Assembly: GCA_020466095.1 (NCBI GenBank) | Contig: CM035807.1 | Span: 104,185,002 to 104,249,001 of the forward strand | Source: Chlorops oryzae | Taxonomy: Eukaryota; Arthropoda; Insecta; Diptera; Chloropidae | Direction of reading: 5' to 3' | Length of the DNA: 64,000 bases | Shown here: piece by piece, positions 42,801 through 53,649 of the stretch | Layout: every line of letters starts with the position of its first letter | How positions within the stretch are numbered: the stretch's first letter is position 1 | The notes under the pieces: model-generated | Databases searched by the model: none | Told to the model about the DNA's origin: nothing | Seen by the model: only the letters and a program-made list of their open reading frames with translations | Made by a program: the position numbers and the translations under genes

Positions 42801-43893
42801 GACCCACATTCGGAATTTAGCTTACTTTTGTGCCCCAGAGTTGGAAAAGTTCAAGTTCGTAACTCTGCCACGCCTACTTTTTGTGCTACGCCCACTCAAA
42901 GACCTCCGTCACTAATTCGTGACGTATGCACCTAGTTCAGATAACATGCATAGCTAAGACTCAAACAACTAGCATAGCGAATACACAAGCTGTTGAAAAG
43001 CTTTTTCACGTTCGCGTCTTAAGTCTGCTCTTACGTCACGAATATCTGATAAAGGACTTTAAGAGGGCGTAGCACAAAAAGTAGGCGTGGCAGCGTTACG
43101 AACTTCAACTTTTCCAACTCTGGGGCACAAAAGTAAGCTAAATTCCGAATGTGGGTCCCATGGGTTCAAAATTGTGGATTTTAGAAAAACCCGTTTTCTG
43201 TTTGAGGGGGTTGGGGTGGTTCGATTTCGAAAATTTTTTGGGAATCTCTTAGATCTAGAGATAGAAGCGTCCATGCCAAATTTCAAGACCCTAGGGTAAC
43301 TCCTTCTATGATTTACCAAGAAATGTATGGAGTTCAAGCGCTTAACCTCCATACATTTCTTGGTAAATCATAGAAGGAGTTACCCTAGGGTCTTGAAATT
43401 TGGCATGGACGCTTCTATCTCTAGATCTAAGAGATTCCCAAAAAATTTTCGAAATCGAACCACCCCAACCCCCTCAAACAGAAAACGGGTTTTTCTAAAA
43501 TCCACAATTTTGAACCCATGGGACCCACATTCGGAATTTAGCTTACTTTTGTGCCCCAGAGTTGGAAAAGTTTTACTTCGTGACGCTGCTACGCCTACTT
43601 TTTGTGCTACGCCCACTCAAAGTCCTCTATCAGATATTCGTGACGTAGAACAGAGTTCAGACACCAACTGGCATAGAGCAGACCCGCACCAAAACGAACG
43701 TGGCTAGCTAAGACACAAAATTTTGTGTCTTGGCTAAACTAGTTTGTGTATAATATGCCACGGCAAAGGTTTGTGTATTCGCTATGTCGGTTGGTGTCTG
43801 AACTAGGCTTAGTGAATACACAAACTTTTGATAAGCTGTTTCCGCGTTCTCGTCTTAAGTCTTTCATCTATTTCTTTTGCAAAGAGTTTTATA
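39846..43893. mobile_element. 4-kb fold-back element with five tandem palindromes
   Basis: The outer ends are inverted copies: AAAGACTTAAGACGCGAACG at about 39930 and its diverged complement at about 43845-43864, extending outward to about 39905 and 43893. A further inverted copy of the left end at 39852-39880 makes a small terminal hairpin. Inside the long ends (GTTCAGACACCAACTG, ACGTCACGAATATCTGATA) sit five ~553-bp palindromes. There is no transposase. The layout resembles FB/Galileo-like fold-back elements in which inner inverted repeats have expanded; the class assignment is inference. Confidence 0.75.
40185..43619. repeat. Array of five ~553-bp palindromes, period 719-721 bp
   Basis: Palindromes lie at about 40185-40737, 40905-41457, 41625-42177, 42346-42898 and 43067-43619. 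Each has two ~265-bp arms around a GCGCTT-type centre. The arms start GAGGGCGTAGCACAAAAAGT and meet at CCATACATTTCTTGG. Four ~167-bp spacers carry TTCACGTTCGCGTCTTAAGT and ACGTCACGAATATCTGATA. Inner units are nearly identical, while the outermost arms (near 40500 and 43570) are more diverged, as expected of array homogenisation. The open frames on both strands are identical copies and not genes. Confidence 0.95.
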
Positions 43894-44029
43894 ACAGAAA
43901 CTGCAAAAACGGAAAGTGAATACAAATTAAAACAAGAACTTTGAAGTTCTTTGAGCAGAAGTCATTACATTTATAAGATTTCAAAATACAAAAGATGTTT
44001 CGAATGGGGGAAAACATTTCGATTTGAGA

Positions 44030-45507
44030 TAGCATACTTAGCGACGAAGTTCTCGAAAAAAAATTCTAGCCTTCGAGAAAAAATGATGCCCGAGAAATGC
44101 GGTTTTCAGTACAAAAATTCGTCTGATTCACCAGGCGACCAGGAAAATCAGAAGGTGGATGCCAAAATTTCAAATGATGATATCTCGGAAACTACTGGGA
44201 ATTTTCGGGTTTTGAAAATTTTGGTTTTTTTGTTATTTTTTGAAGATTTTTTTGAACTTTTATTTTGGCGGGAAAATAAAGCCGTTATAGTTTTTTGAAT
44301 AAAGTTTTGTTTTTCGGGTTTAACTGTCTCAAAATGACATTTCCTACAGGGTTTTTGAACATTTTCTTTTCTAAATGGTTCCTCAGATCCTAAAGAAAAT
44401 TCCCATGGAGGAAATTCATGGAAAATTCAAACGCTTTCCCTATTTGAAGCACTTTTTGCATTTTTCTTACCCGTGGAAATATTTAAAATTTATTCATTGC
44501 AAAGTGTGCTGGAGACTCAAACGAGAAGCATACTTACCATTGAAGTTCTCGAAAAAAAATTCTAGCCTTCGAGAAAAAATGATGCCCGAGAAATGCGGTT
44601 TTCAGTACAAAAATTCGTCTGATTCACCAGGCGACCAGGAAAATCAGAAGGTGGATGCCAAAATTTCAAATGATGATATCTCGGAAACTACTGGGAATTT
44701 TCGGGTTTTGAAAATTTTGGTTTTTTTGTTATTTTTTGAAGATTTTTTTGAACTTTTATTTTGGCGGGAAAATAAAGCCGTTATAGTTTTTTGAATAAAG
44801 TTTTGTTTTTCGGGTTTAACTGTCTCAAAATGGCATTTCCTACAGGGTTTTTGAACAATTTTTCTTTTCTAAATGGTTCCTCAGATCCTAAAGAAAATTC
44901 CCATGGAGAAAATTCCTGGAAAATTCAACGCTTTCCCCCTATTTGAAGCACTTTTTGCATTTTTCTTACCCGTGGAAATATTTAAAATTTATTCATTGCA
45001 AAGTGTGCTGGAGACTCAAACGGAAGCATACTTACCATTGAAGTTCTCGAAAAAAATTCTAGCCTTCGAGAAAAAATGATGCCCGAGAAATGCGGTTTTC
45101 AGTTCAAAAATTCGTCTGATTCACCAGGCGAACAGGAAAAGCAGAAGGTGGATTCAAAAACTTCAAGTGGTTATATCTCGGAAACTACTGGGAGTTTTCG
45201 GGTTTTGAAAATTTTGGTTTTTTTTGTTATTTTTTGAAGTTTTTTTGGAAATATTATTTTGGCGGGAAAATAGTGCCGTTATATTTTTTTGAATAAAGTT
45301 TTGTTTTTCGGGTTAAACTGTCTCAAAATGGCATTTCCTACAGGGTTTTTGAACATTTTTCTTTTCTAAATGGTTCCTCAGACCCTAAAGAAAATTCCCA
45401 TGGAGAAAATTCCTGGAAAATTCCACGCTTTCCCCCTATTTGAAGCACTTTTTGCATTTTTCTTACCCGTGGAAATATTTAAAATTTATTCATTGCAAAG
45501 TGTGCTT
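44030..45507. repeat. Three-copy direct tandem repeat, ~497-bp unit
   Basis: The phrase GAAGTTCTCGAAAAAAA starts copies at 44046, 44542 and 45040 (spacing 496 and 498). Each unit runs through GATGCCCGAGAAATGCGG, TTCACCAGGCGA, GGCATTTCCTACAGGGTTTT and ATTCATTGCAAAGTGTGCT. Copies 1 and 2 are nearly identical and copy 3 is more diverged. Open frames of 115-139 codons recur per unit but end in low-complexity F/L-rich tails, so I do not call a gene. Confidence 0.9.
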
Positions 45508-46231
45508 TTCACTAGGTGAAATTGTTTTTGACATCTTTTGCATTTTCACTGCCGGTAGACTTTTCTGCTGAAATGCCCATATATACCTATGTATATACTT
45601 ACATAAATATTTCAATAAATTTCTATACATGACGGCCATATTCACAAAATTTTTCAATCCGAAAAAGATTGACCTTGAAAAGTGAATTTAAAACGAAAAG
45701 TCCTAATTTGTTTCCCTGTGCTAAGCCAAACGTGCACTCAAGAGATTAATTCGTGTCATATAAGTGAAAATACATACATACGTACGTACTATGCTATTAT
45801 TGTTTATATTTCTAGGCAACCCCTAAAACTACTTTGCGGCTCAGAAAGAAATGCTTGAAGTTAAGGCAGCAACGAGAAGAGAAACCAAAAGCGAAAAGAA
45901 AAATTGTGTAAGTGAGTACGAATACGAATCTAGGAATTCTGCGGCAATATCGACAATAAGGTACCCTACAAAAATTCTTTTTTTTTTTTTTAACAATATT
46001 AACAGGACATCAATATCAGAAATTATTAGAATGAAGGACATGATCTTCCAATATTGGAATTGTTAACTCAACACTTTCTCGGAATATTAATATAAAAAAG
46101 TGACCTTTGAAATAAAAATAGAAACTTAAAAAATGATGATAAAAAATATATATTTTCGTAAAATAAAAGAAAGAAAGTTGCTTCATCTAAAGTGCATATA
46201 GGTATACTTATATTTATAAAATTTTACAACT
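45508..46231. other. Spacer upstream of the candidate small gene
   Basis: AT-rich. The frame at 45851-46066 has no splice context or similarity I recognise. TATA-like stretches (TTATATTTATAAAATTTTAC) lie just before 46232 but cannot be told from background. Confidence 0.35.
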
Positions 46232-46587
46232 ATGTTCGATAAAGACATTCGCTCCAGAGTTTACAATTTGCAAAGGAAAAGTCTAATGAACATTATGGAC
46301 ATTTTGGATTCATTCCCTTGCGAGTGCGTTCATAAGAAGAGGTTACAAGAGGCAATCCATAAGAGCAATCAAATTCGCATGAGACAGAAAAGAGTTTACT
46401 TTATAGCAGGATTTTTGTTGGTGGCTTTGATCGGTCTCGTCCTGATGCTGTTACGTTTGCGAGAATATAACTCCTCGAAAATGTACGGAAGTGGAAAGTA
46501 AGTTTATTAGCGTTCATCTAAATTGGAAGTGAATTAAAATCTTTGTTTTTTTTTTTTTGTTTTTAAAGACCCACTGTGGTCTTTTAG
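46232..46587 (+). CDS. Candidate two-exon gene for a 94-aa single-pass membrane protein
   Basis: Exon 1 is 46232-46497 (ATG to donor GGAAA|GTAAGT) and exon 2 is 46569-46587, after a 71-bp intron with a T-rich tract ending TTTTTAAAG. Joining in phase 2 gives a stop right after KPTVVF, total 94 aa. Residues 1-55 are charged and helical, with two Cys (CEC); about 56-77 is a hydrophobic segment (VYFIAGFLLVALIGLVLMLL) preceded by RMRQKR, and the tail is short and polar. Basic residues before the helix suggest a cytosolic N-terminus, or a tail-anchored-like type. The donor is exactly consensus and the intron has typical fly size. I do not recognise the family. It lies between the ABCG genes on the same strand, surrounded by repeats. 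Confidence 0.55.
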
Positions 46588-47049
46588 TTTGCATTGCCGT
46601 ATTTTACCCAATATAATTGTGAGGCTGGATTATCATACTAAAAGAAAATCGATCGATCAATCCAATGATGACCTTTTCAATGTGTTCGAAACCATGGAGA
46701 GAAAAATTTTGTATTTTTATTGTAATATTTTAATTTTAGATAAGTTCTATTATATTCTATCAAATTTGGATATTTACATTATTTACATTGGGCACCCTCA
46801 CAAATCAGGCCAAACACACAGATACACTAGATTCCTAGGACTTGGAAAAGTAAGGTCTCAAAAAAGTTAATAGTGGGGGAAAAGTTAATCAAAATTTCGC
46901 TCTCATGGAAAGCCTTTTTCAGCTTTCTCTTATAATTTCAAATTTTCTCGCTATACTCTGCAAGATTTTCGATATTATTCAATGACCACATACATAAACG
47001 AAACCAAATTCTATATCCTTATGCGAAATTTCGTTTATTGTGTCCATCG
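46588..47049. other. Spacer, nothing recognised
   Basis: AT-rich. A 93-aa frame (46589-46870) is Tyr/Ile/Asn-rich and without signals. Confidence 0.35.
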
Positions 47050-47280
47050 ATGGAGTCAGCCTCCGTGGCATAGTTGGTTGAAATGCCAATTTACGGTGCG
47101 AGAAGCTCTGGGTTCAACTCCCAGCTCGGATGTGAATGCTAGTTGTGTCATTTTTTCTATTTCTGTTCTTCCTTGTTTTCCCATATTTTTTCGTGGTATC
47201 ACAACGGGCCCATGTGAGGTCTAATGTGTGTCAGCCTTGGTGGCATCCAGGCTAACCAACTAACCATCCATGGAGGTAGC
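47050..47280 (+). mobile_element. tRNA-derived SINE, family B, full copy
   Basis: The head carries A box TGGCATAGTTGG and B box GGGTTCAACTCCC with spacing like a tRNA. The body is T-rich, and the tail has CGTGGTATCACAACGGGCCC, then GAGGTCTAATG and CAGCCTTGGTGGCATCC. The tail is shared with family A SINEs and with the LINE end at 59757-59845, although the heads differ. Confidence 0.75.
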
Positions 47281-49248
47281 GGAAATTTTTTTCATCACTA
47301 GTTAAAGCAGTGATACCACTGTTTAAGTTTTACCAACCAATATCCGATTGACAAACTACCAAATTATTGTCTCATTTTTGCTATGTTTATAAACATGTAT
47401 GAGCTTGTAGCTAAATTTTATGGCTTTCTGACTTCAAAAAGAGGAAAAAGCTTAGAAAATAAATCGTTGGTATTCTTTCAATTGTTAGTTTTTTGGAATA
47501 TTTTGAAAATTCTCAAAAAATTAACAAGCCTCGGGACAAATCTATTGTAGGTTCTTCAATTATTTCAAATGCATTCTAGACAGACGAGAATTACCCTCTG
47601 AGACGAGACTTCACTGTGTACACTGTTACCAAGCTCATAACGATCTAAATACGCCACCTCAAAATGTAGCGGAGCAAAACCAGAAATGCCAGAACCACAC
47701 TCAACTGCATTTCATAATCTTTCAGTTTGCGTCCGATTGTCCACAGTACCGCATCAAGTGTCGGAAAGTGAGTGGAGGCAGTAAAGTTGTGAATATAAAT
47801 TTTTTAGGTACATATATGTTTATATACATATTTTTGTGGTTGGTATCACAATAAAAAAATAGTAATAAATACGTCCGATTAAAGGCAATAAAAGTAATAA
47901 TTGTTTAAAAAAAAAAAAAAATAATATAAAAAAAAATAGATGAGGAAACATCCCCAACAATAAAGCTCCATCGAAGTGTTCATACCGACTGAATAGATTT
48001 CCCTTAAAGGGATTGGAGTACCCATGTAAACAAAGAAGAAGAGCAGCAATGTGAGTGTTTTTGGCGCAGACAATCAGCTGGAATCATCGCTGTTGTCCAA
48101 TGTGAACAAACTTGTCGCAGAAATAAAAAAAGAAAATGAGAAAATTTTTAATAATCGAATAAATAAAGTAATAAAACATCACGAACACACAAACACACAC
48201 ACACAGACTCGCCTAGACGAACCGAAAGCACTCAAAATGTATTTATAAATACACGAATATACATACACACGTTCGTCGATGGGGTCTTTGCTCCAAGAAC
48301 GTGTGTGCCTTCAAACAAACATATTATATGAGCGTACATACATACATATGTATGTATGTTAACACGAACGTTGATGTGCACGTTCCTATCAAACCGAAAA
48401 GGCCTAGATATCTATCGTTGAGATTATATGAGGCACTATTTCAGTTGAAGCACATTGAAAAATAGTTCTCCATATCGAAAGGAAATATTTCAAAATTACC
48501 CTTTCGAGATTTCATCTTGAACTCTCTCAAATAATAAAAAAATCAAAAGAAAACCGAGTCGTTTTTCCGCAAAAAATCCTTCAGCAAATAATTAAAAGAA
48601 TGCAATAATTAAAAAAAAAAAAAACTACGCAAAATTTGAGGGAGAAAAAGCAAAACCAATTGAAAATAAAAATCAAACAATCAAAAATTTTAAATTCAAA
48701 ATCACAAGAATCAAAACAAAGCAATATACTCTCTTAAACTTGTGGTGATTACACTAGTCAACAAAATATCTTACATTTGTTGAATAATTAAAAGAGAAAT
48801 GGAATAATTTTGCTCATTTTTTTTATCCTGTATTTTCATTCAAATCAGATGGGAGGCTTGGTCATGTATGCTGGTTGAAAGAAAAGTCTATCGGATACAT
48901 ATTTGACCTAAGAAAATCAACAAAATACATAAATTAAAAATCGTCTCCAAAATTATTCCATATACAATTATTTCGCTCATTTACATCAAGGATGTCATAT
49001 CTAAAAAAAAAAAAAAAAAAAAAAAATCGAAAAGTTATCAAATCACTTGAATTTTGATGAAAAAAGAAGACATTAATCTCTTCCCACACAATAAAATGAA
49101 TTTTTACACAATTTGAGGCATGATACGCCGAATGTTTCCTCATCATTGATTTAAAAATCGTGCTTTTTGAGATATGAGAGCCTTGATGTTAATGAGCGAG
49201 TTAATGGGAGAAAAATTATACTCAAAAGATCAAAATTAAAAATATACC
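47281..49248. other. Spacer, AT-rich
   Basis: Includes CA and TATG/CATA simple repeats at about 48186-48210 and 48338-48360. A weak minus-strand coding-like patch (47645-47793) and another (47940-48073) are discussed in the findings. No splice-bounded exon could be built. Confidence 0.4.
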
Positions 49249-49360
49249 CCCTTATTCATAATCAAATTTTAAATTTAAAGCATTGCTTAAATGTTAAATT
49301 TCTATACAAAAACTGAATTTTAACAATGTTTTAAATTTAAAATTTGATTATGAATAAGGG
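49249..49360. mobile_element. 112-bp miniature inverted-repeat element
   Basis: A perfect 31-bp inverted repeat (CCCTTATTCATAATCAAATT and following A/T) closes both ends, leaving only ~50 bp inside. The superfamily is unassigned. It could extrude as a cruciform. Confidence 0.65.
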
Positions 49361-49620
49361 AATTAATATAAAAAGTGTTGGAAAAATGCTCCTTGAATCT
49401 CATAGATCAAGTGCGACAGTTTAGTCGACAGATAGGTCGAAATTTTGAAAGTTGGTCTTTACGGAAGGAAAAAATTTGTGTTTTTTTTTTTTGCTCTCCA
49501 GTGTATTTTTTTCTTCGTGCTTTACTTAAACAGCGTGCAAACATACGTTGAAATGTTGTGAAGCATCGAAAGTGTTGGGCGTTTAAATGTTTGCGGCTAG
49601 CTTGCAACGGGTAGATATTA

Positions 49621-50285
49621 CCCTGCAGAATTTTCAACTAGTGCGATACAAGTACCTTACTAGTGCATAAGCGACCAGTACTAGTTGTTTTCTATACATT
49701 TGCCCATATAAAATTCTGCAGAAAATTAGTATAACATCTGGACAGGAAAGCAGTAATGCGCCAGAGTAGTTCTAGTACTTAAGGTTTTGCACCAGTTAAA
49801 TACTCGTGGTGTTTACGGGTAGAAGGTACCGCAATCGCTGAGTTATATCCATGATAAAAAGAGAGCAAGATAGCGCCATTTCAGGTACCGCTATTTTGTA
49901 GCATTCGCATTGTTGTTGTTTCCCATGCTAAAGTTTAGTTGTGACGTTGAGCTTAACATGCAAAACAACAACAACCAAGCTCTCATTTTGTATTTGTGAC
50001 ATCATCGGGCTAAAGTGGCGCTATCTTATATTCTTGTATCATGAGTTATATCCTTATTCTTTAAGTAGATTATAGGGAGAAATATTTATTTTCTGACTCT
50101 ACCTATCGATAGATTTGTAGTTAAACTTTAATGAACGCATACGATTATTCCAATTATCGCTAGTATACTTATGGTCGTATGGGTGTAGTTATGGTGGAAG
50201 CTTAACCAAAAATTGCACTAGTTCTTTTAGCTCTGGTAAAAGTACTAGTTCTTTTCAGATAATTGTCCAACTGCTTACTACAGGG
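49621..50285. mobile_element. 665-bp element with CCCTGCAG ends, second copy
   Basis: It follows the 27271-27839 element: CCCTGCAG at the left, CATATAAAATTCTGCAGAAA, TAGTTCTAGTACTTAAGG, ATTGCACTAGTTCTTTTAGC and GCTTACTACAGGG at the right. It is non-coding. Confidence 0.6.
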
Positions 50286-51498
50286 TATATTCATATGTGT
50301 GCATGCACAAGTGAATGTATCTATGCATGTATGTATGTACATAATTCGCTTGATAGAAATGCACCCGAAAGACTATGCAAGAGATACGACGTAAAACAGG
50401 CAACTTACATTTTTTTTTCTTTTTTTGCTTTATATAAATGGCTTATCACAAGTACGATTAAAGCACAGTGGGACGAATTCCCTATGCACTGAGTAGCGTG
50501 CAATCAGCAGCTGCACACACGCATCAATACACACACACACACAGAGATACACTCAAACATGCCAACGATCATCCCTGAAATGCATGGAAATGCAATAGGT
50601 ATCCAAGAAAGGAAAGAAAACGCATTGAAACGAAAGCGAACAAAACAAAGAAAACGTTAATTGTAAACAAAAACGGAGTGAAGACGTTATTCCGAATGAT
50701 TCAGACTTTGTACGTCAGTTTAGGGAGAAAAATAATTGCAATGTGTCGTTAAAAATCGAATGTCGCGACAGCCCAGTGTTTTTATTTTCGTTTTGCGATT
50801 TGATTTAAAATTTTAAAGGATTTTTTTTTTTTTTATTTCTAAAACAGTTCTAAGTAAACAAAGAAATTTGATCGTGCTTCGTGTTCCGATTACCCCAATG
50901 CCAAAGTGTTCGATTGCAGTGTAAAGTTCCTTTCGCGAACGAATTTGATTGATAAGCTGGGGGAACAAGATAAGAGCACTTCATGAACGTTGGCATTTGA
51001 AAGCAGATAGTTTCAGTGCATTTGGAAAAAATTCAGCAAAAGAAAATAAAATAAAATAAAATTGAATAATAAACAAGCCTTACCATAACGATCCGAGGAT
51101 TATATGAATGTAAAAGCTCTTCGGATTTGGTCTGTAATGAGCCCATTTGTATTGATTTACGGCTCGTGAAACACAGGAAAGGTGTGCCATTTATTTGGAG
51201 AATGAATTTTTTTTTTTTTTTCAAAATAAATAGATTAAAAGATTCAGGTTTAATGGCGACTTTGACCTACATAAATATGTAGTTGATATGAGAAATGCGA
51301 TGTTCAAGCATTTTGGGTACCCTACATTTTTTAGTGCTAAAAATTAGGTTTTCTTTGAGAAAAAATATATGAAAATGTCATTTTAAAGACCAAAGTAAAA
51401 AGGAAAATGGAAAAATTGGGAATCTTACAGCTGCTATAGAGCAAAATCTTTAAAGACCTTTCGACCTTAATACAACCTCTCGATATTAATACAACCTA
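50286..51498. other. Spacer upstream of ABCG gene 2
   Basis: CA-rich simple repeats occur at about 50505-50545. The 50560-50790 block (A-rich with CGAATGTCGCGACAGCCCAG) is somewhat GC-richer and could hold a promoter or leader, but no initiator or donor stands out. No coding exon was seen. Confidence 0.3.
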
Positions 51499-51763
51499 CC
51501 CAGCGGCCAACAATGCCTACCGCCTACAAAGTATACGATACTGTAAGCTACCTAGCCTATTAATAGCTACAAAGTAAACGAGATTGTAGACGACCTGCCA
51601 ACCAATAGCTTTGTGTTGTGGTGATAAGCGTTTACTCTACAAAACGGCAATGCTCAAACAAAAGTATACTGCGATGGTATATAAGGTCGTATGCATTACC
51701 GCCAACAGCCTACGAAATGTGTTGCGGATCATCGCTACTGTAAGCAGAACTTTGGCCGCTGGG
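51499..51763. mobile_element. 265-bp miniature element, CCCAGCGGCCAA ends
   Basis: CCCAGCGGCCAA (51499) and TTGGCCGCTGGG (to 51763) are perfect inverted ends, each flanked by TA. The interior has two diverged copies of CTACAAAGTATACGA and ACTCTACAAAACGGC. A close relative runs from 63774 past the window end. Confidence 0.7.
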
Positions 51764-52020
51764 TAATTGTAAAAAAGAATTTATAAAAAGTTCGAATAAA
51801 CAAAAAAATATGACCATGTAAAGAAATCTTTTTCTGAAATACATCTTGCGAAATAATTTTGGGCATACGCCCCTGCCAGCAATAGGTACTTTCTTCTAAG
51901 TCGTGGCTTGAGCCCACTGTGCTCTAATAATCGGAGCAAAGGCAAAGATCTAATAATGATTTTTCTTTCGATTAATCTCGGATTCTCATCGATCGATAAT
52001 GAATTTATTATTTTCGCTTG

Positions 52021-52369
52021 CAGTGCCGGATTAAGGTAGGGCTAGCTGGGGCTATAGCCCCGGGCCCCAACTGGCAACGGGCCCCGAGTGTCCAAATAAA
52101 ATATCATCAAAATATTTCAAAAAATATTTTTCGAGTAAAATCGCTTTAAGGTCTAAAAATTCATGAAATAAAAAATTAAATTATATGTATATAATTTGTT
52201 TATCTTACTGTTCATTTCATTTGAAAGAATTTATATTGTACTAATAACTCATCTTGAACTTAAATTGACTTTAACAGTTATTCCTTTTCAAAAACTGCGC
52301 CAAAAAGAGCGTCAGGGGGCCCCATCACTATATAAGCCCCGGGCCTCATTACACTCTAATCCGCCGCTG
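52021..52369. mobile_element. 349-bp hAT-like miniature element
   Basis: Left CAGTGCCGGATTAAGG and right CTCTAATCCGCCGCTG are inverted ends starting CAG and ending CTG. They are flanked by an 8-bp near-duplication TTCGCTTG (52013-52020) and TTCGCGTG (52370-52377). GC-rich subterminal blocks (GCCCCGGGCCCC and its inverted counterpart) sit around an AT-rich core. Confidence 0.8.
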
Positions 52370-52377
52370 TTCGCGTG

Positions 52378-53096
52378 TTGAGCTCATTTCTCAACTAAAA
52401 GAGAATTATCACATATAAATATTTTCGCGGAAATAAAAACATTTAAATATTATTTTGCGAGGAATACTGAAAATAAACTTCGAAACAGCCAATTCATTGA
52501 AATTTTCTAAGGAAAATACAATTTTTTTTAAAATATTTTTTATGTTTAAAAAGTAAGAGAGCGTGTAAAAAGCAAACGCTTGGAAATGGTAAAAAGGTTC
52601 CGCAGGTTAACGAAGCTTGATAAATCAAATGTAATTTAACATAGAACTGAAAAAATAGTGCCCAGTGATTTTGAGCATTAGAAAGAATCTTATCTTATTA
52701 TCATATCTTATCAAACTGATAAGTTTCAAATGAATGATTTATGTGTAGGGCATATTTCCAATTTAAAAATCAAATAGTGACGGAGGACAACACGGTTCTT
52801 TGAAGTACTTCGCGGATAAAAATTCATACGAATAAAAGGGAATAAATTCATAAAAATCACTTTCAATTCTTGAATCAAAAATAATATAATAAAAGAAATA
52901 AAAACAATAAACATATGAAAAACATTTCAATTAATTAATCAATAAACATTATTACGTAGATGATGTGACACGAAAGAAAAAAAAAAAACAAAAATCCTTA
53001 ACTGCCTACACCGAATGATTGACTGAATGAATGAATCATCGACCGTAAGAAATATTTTAAACAAATTGAAATTTCTCCGCCTACAATAAGGAAAAA
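52378..53096. other. Upstream region of ABCG gene 2
   Basis: AT-rich. No clear TATA or initiator and no acceptor just before the start codon at 53097, so the leader and first coding exon may be one exon. Confidence 0.35.
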
Positions 53097-53649
53097 ATGA
53101 CCACCGTTAATGAAACAGAATGGCTGGAGACAAGAAGCAACACTGATCGTGAAAAGACTGACAACGATGGCAATATTCATGCGGCCATAAGTCTTTCGAC
53201 ATATGGTGACATCATGCCCAATAGGGTACTAACATTAGATCATGATAATCTAAGAGAAAGCGAAAAGAACATTGATGAGAATGCATCGTCAGCTTCTCCA
53301 TTGCTGAAGCCTTCATCTCCATCAATCGCCATCAGCCGTAATCAAAGGCCAACAACACCAACGCCCTCACGAAAACTTACTCTCAAAGCGCCCATTGAAC
53401 TTAAGCTTGAAAGTGGCACCTGCCTCGACAAGTCCCGCGTCCACGGACTATGCTGAAACGGAGAATGCAGCCCTGTCGATGACAAACTCATCACTCATCA
53501 GCACATTCATCGGCGAATACATCGTCCAATCTCGTCAGCGACAGCAGAGGCCACCATATTTCCACATGAGCAATGCCGAAACTTGAAGAGACTCGACATC
53601 GGATTCGAGAATATCAGATTCTCCGCCAAGACTGGAACTTTTAGACGAG
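53097..53649 (+). CDS. ABCG gene 2, coding exon 1 (frame disrupted)
   Basis: The ATG is at 53097 after GGAAAAA. The frame reads a charged and Ser/Pro-rich N-terminus to about 53412, meets TGA at 53454 and recovers in the same frame by about 53545 ([20 protein letters not shown]). In between, the +1 frame ([18 protein letters not shown]) and then the +2 frame ([19 protein letters not shown]) look more protein-like. Donor CGAG|GTATGG, phase 1, identical in phase to gene 1 exon 1. Confidence 0.7.

Noticed and set aside
40185..43619. CRISPR-like spacing of repeats
   Set aside because: Units are ~720 bp with identical spacers in a eukaryotic genome; not a CRISPR array.
40177..43707. Repeated 70-126-codon open frames on both strands (ISRSKRFPKNFRNRTTPTPS and its complement)
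   Set aside because: They are identical because the DNA is a homogenised palindrome array; the same sequence is open on both strands, and there is no splice or start context.
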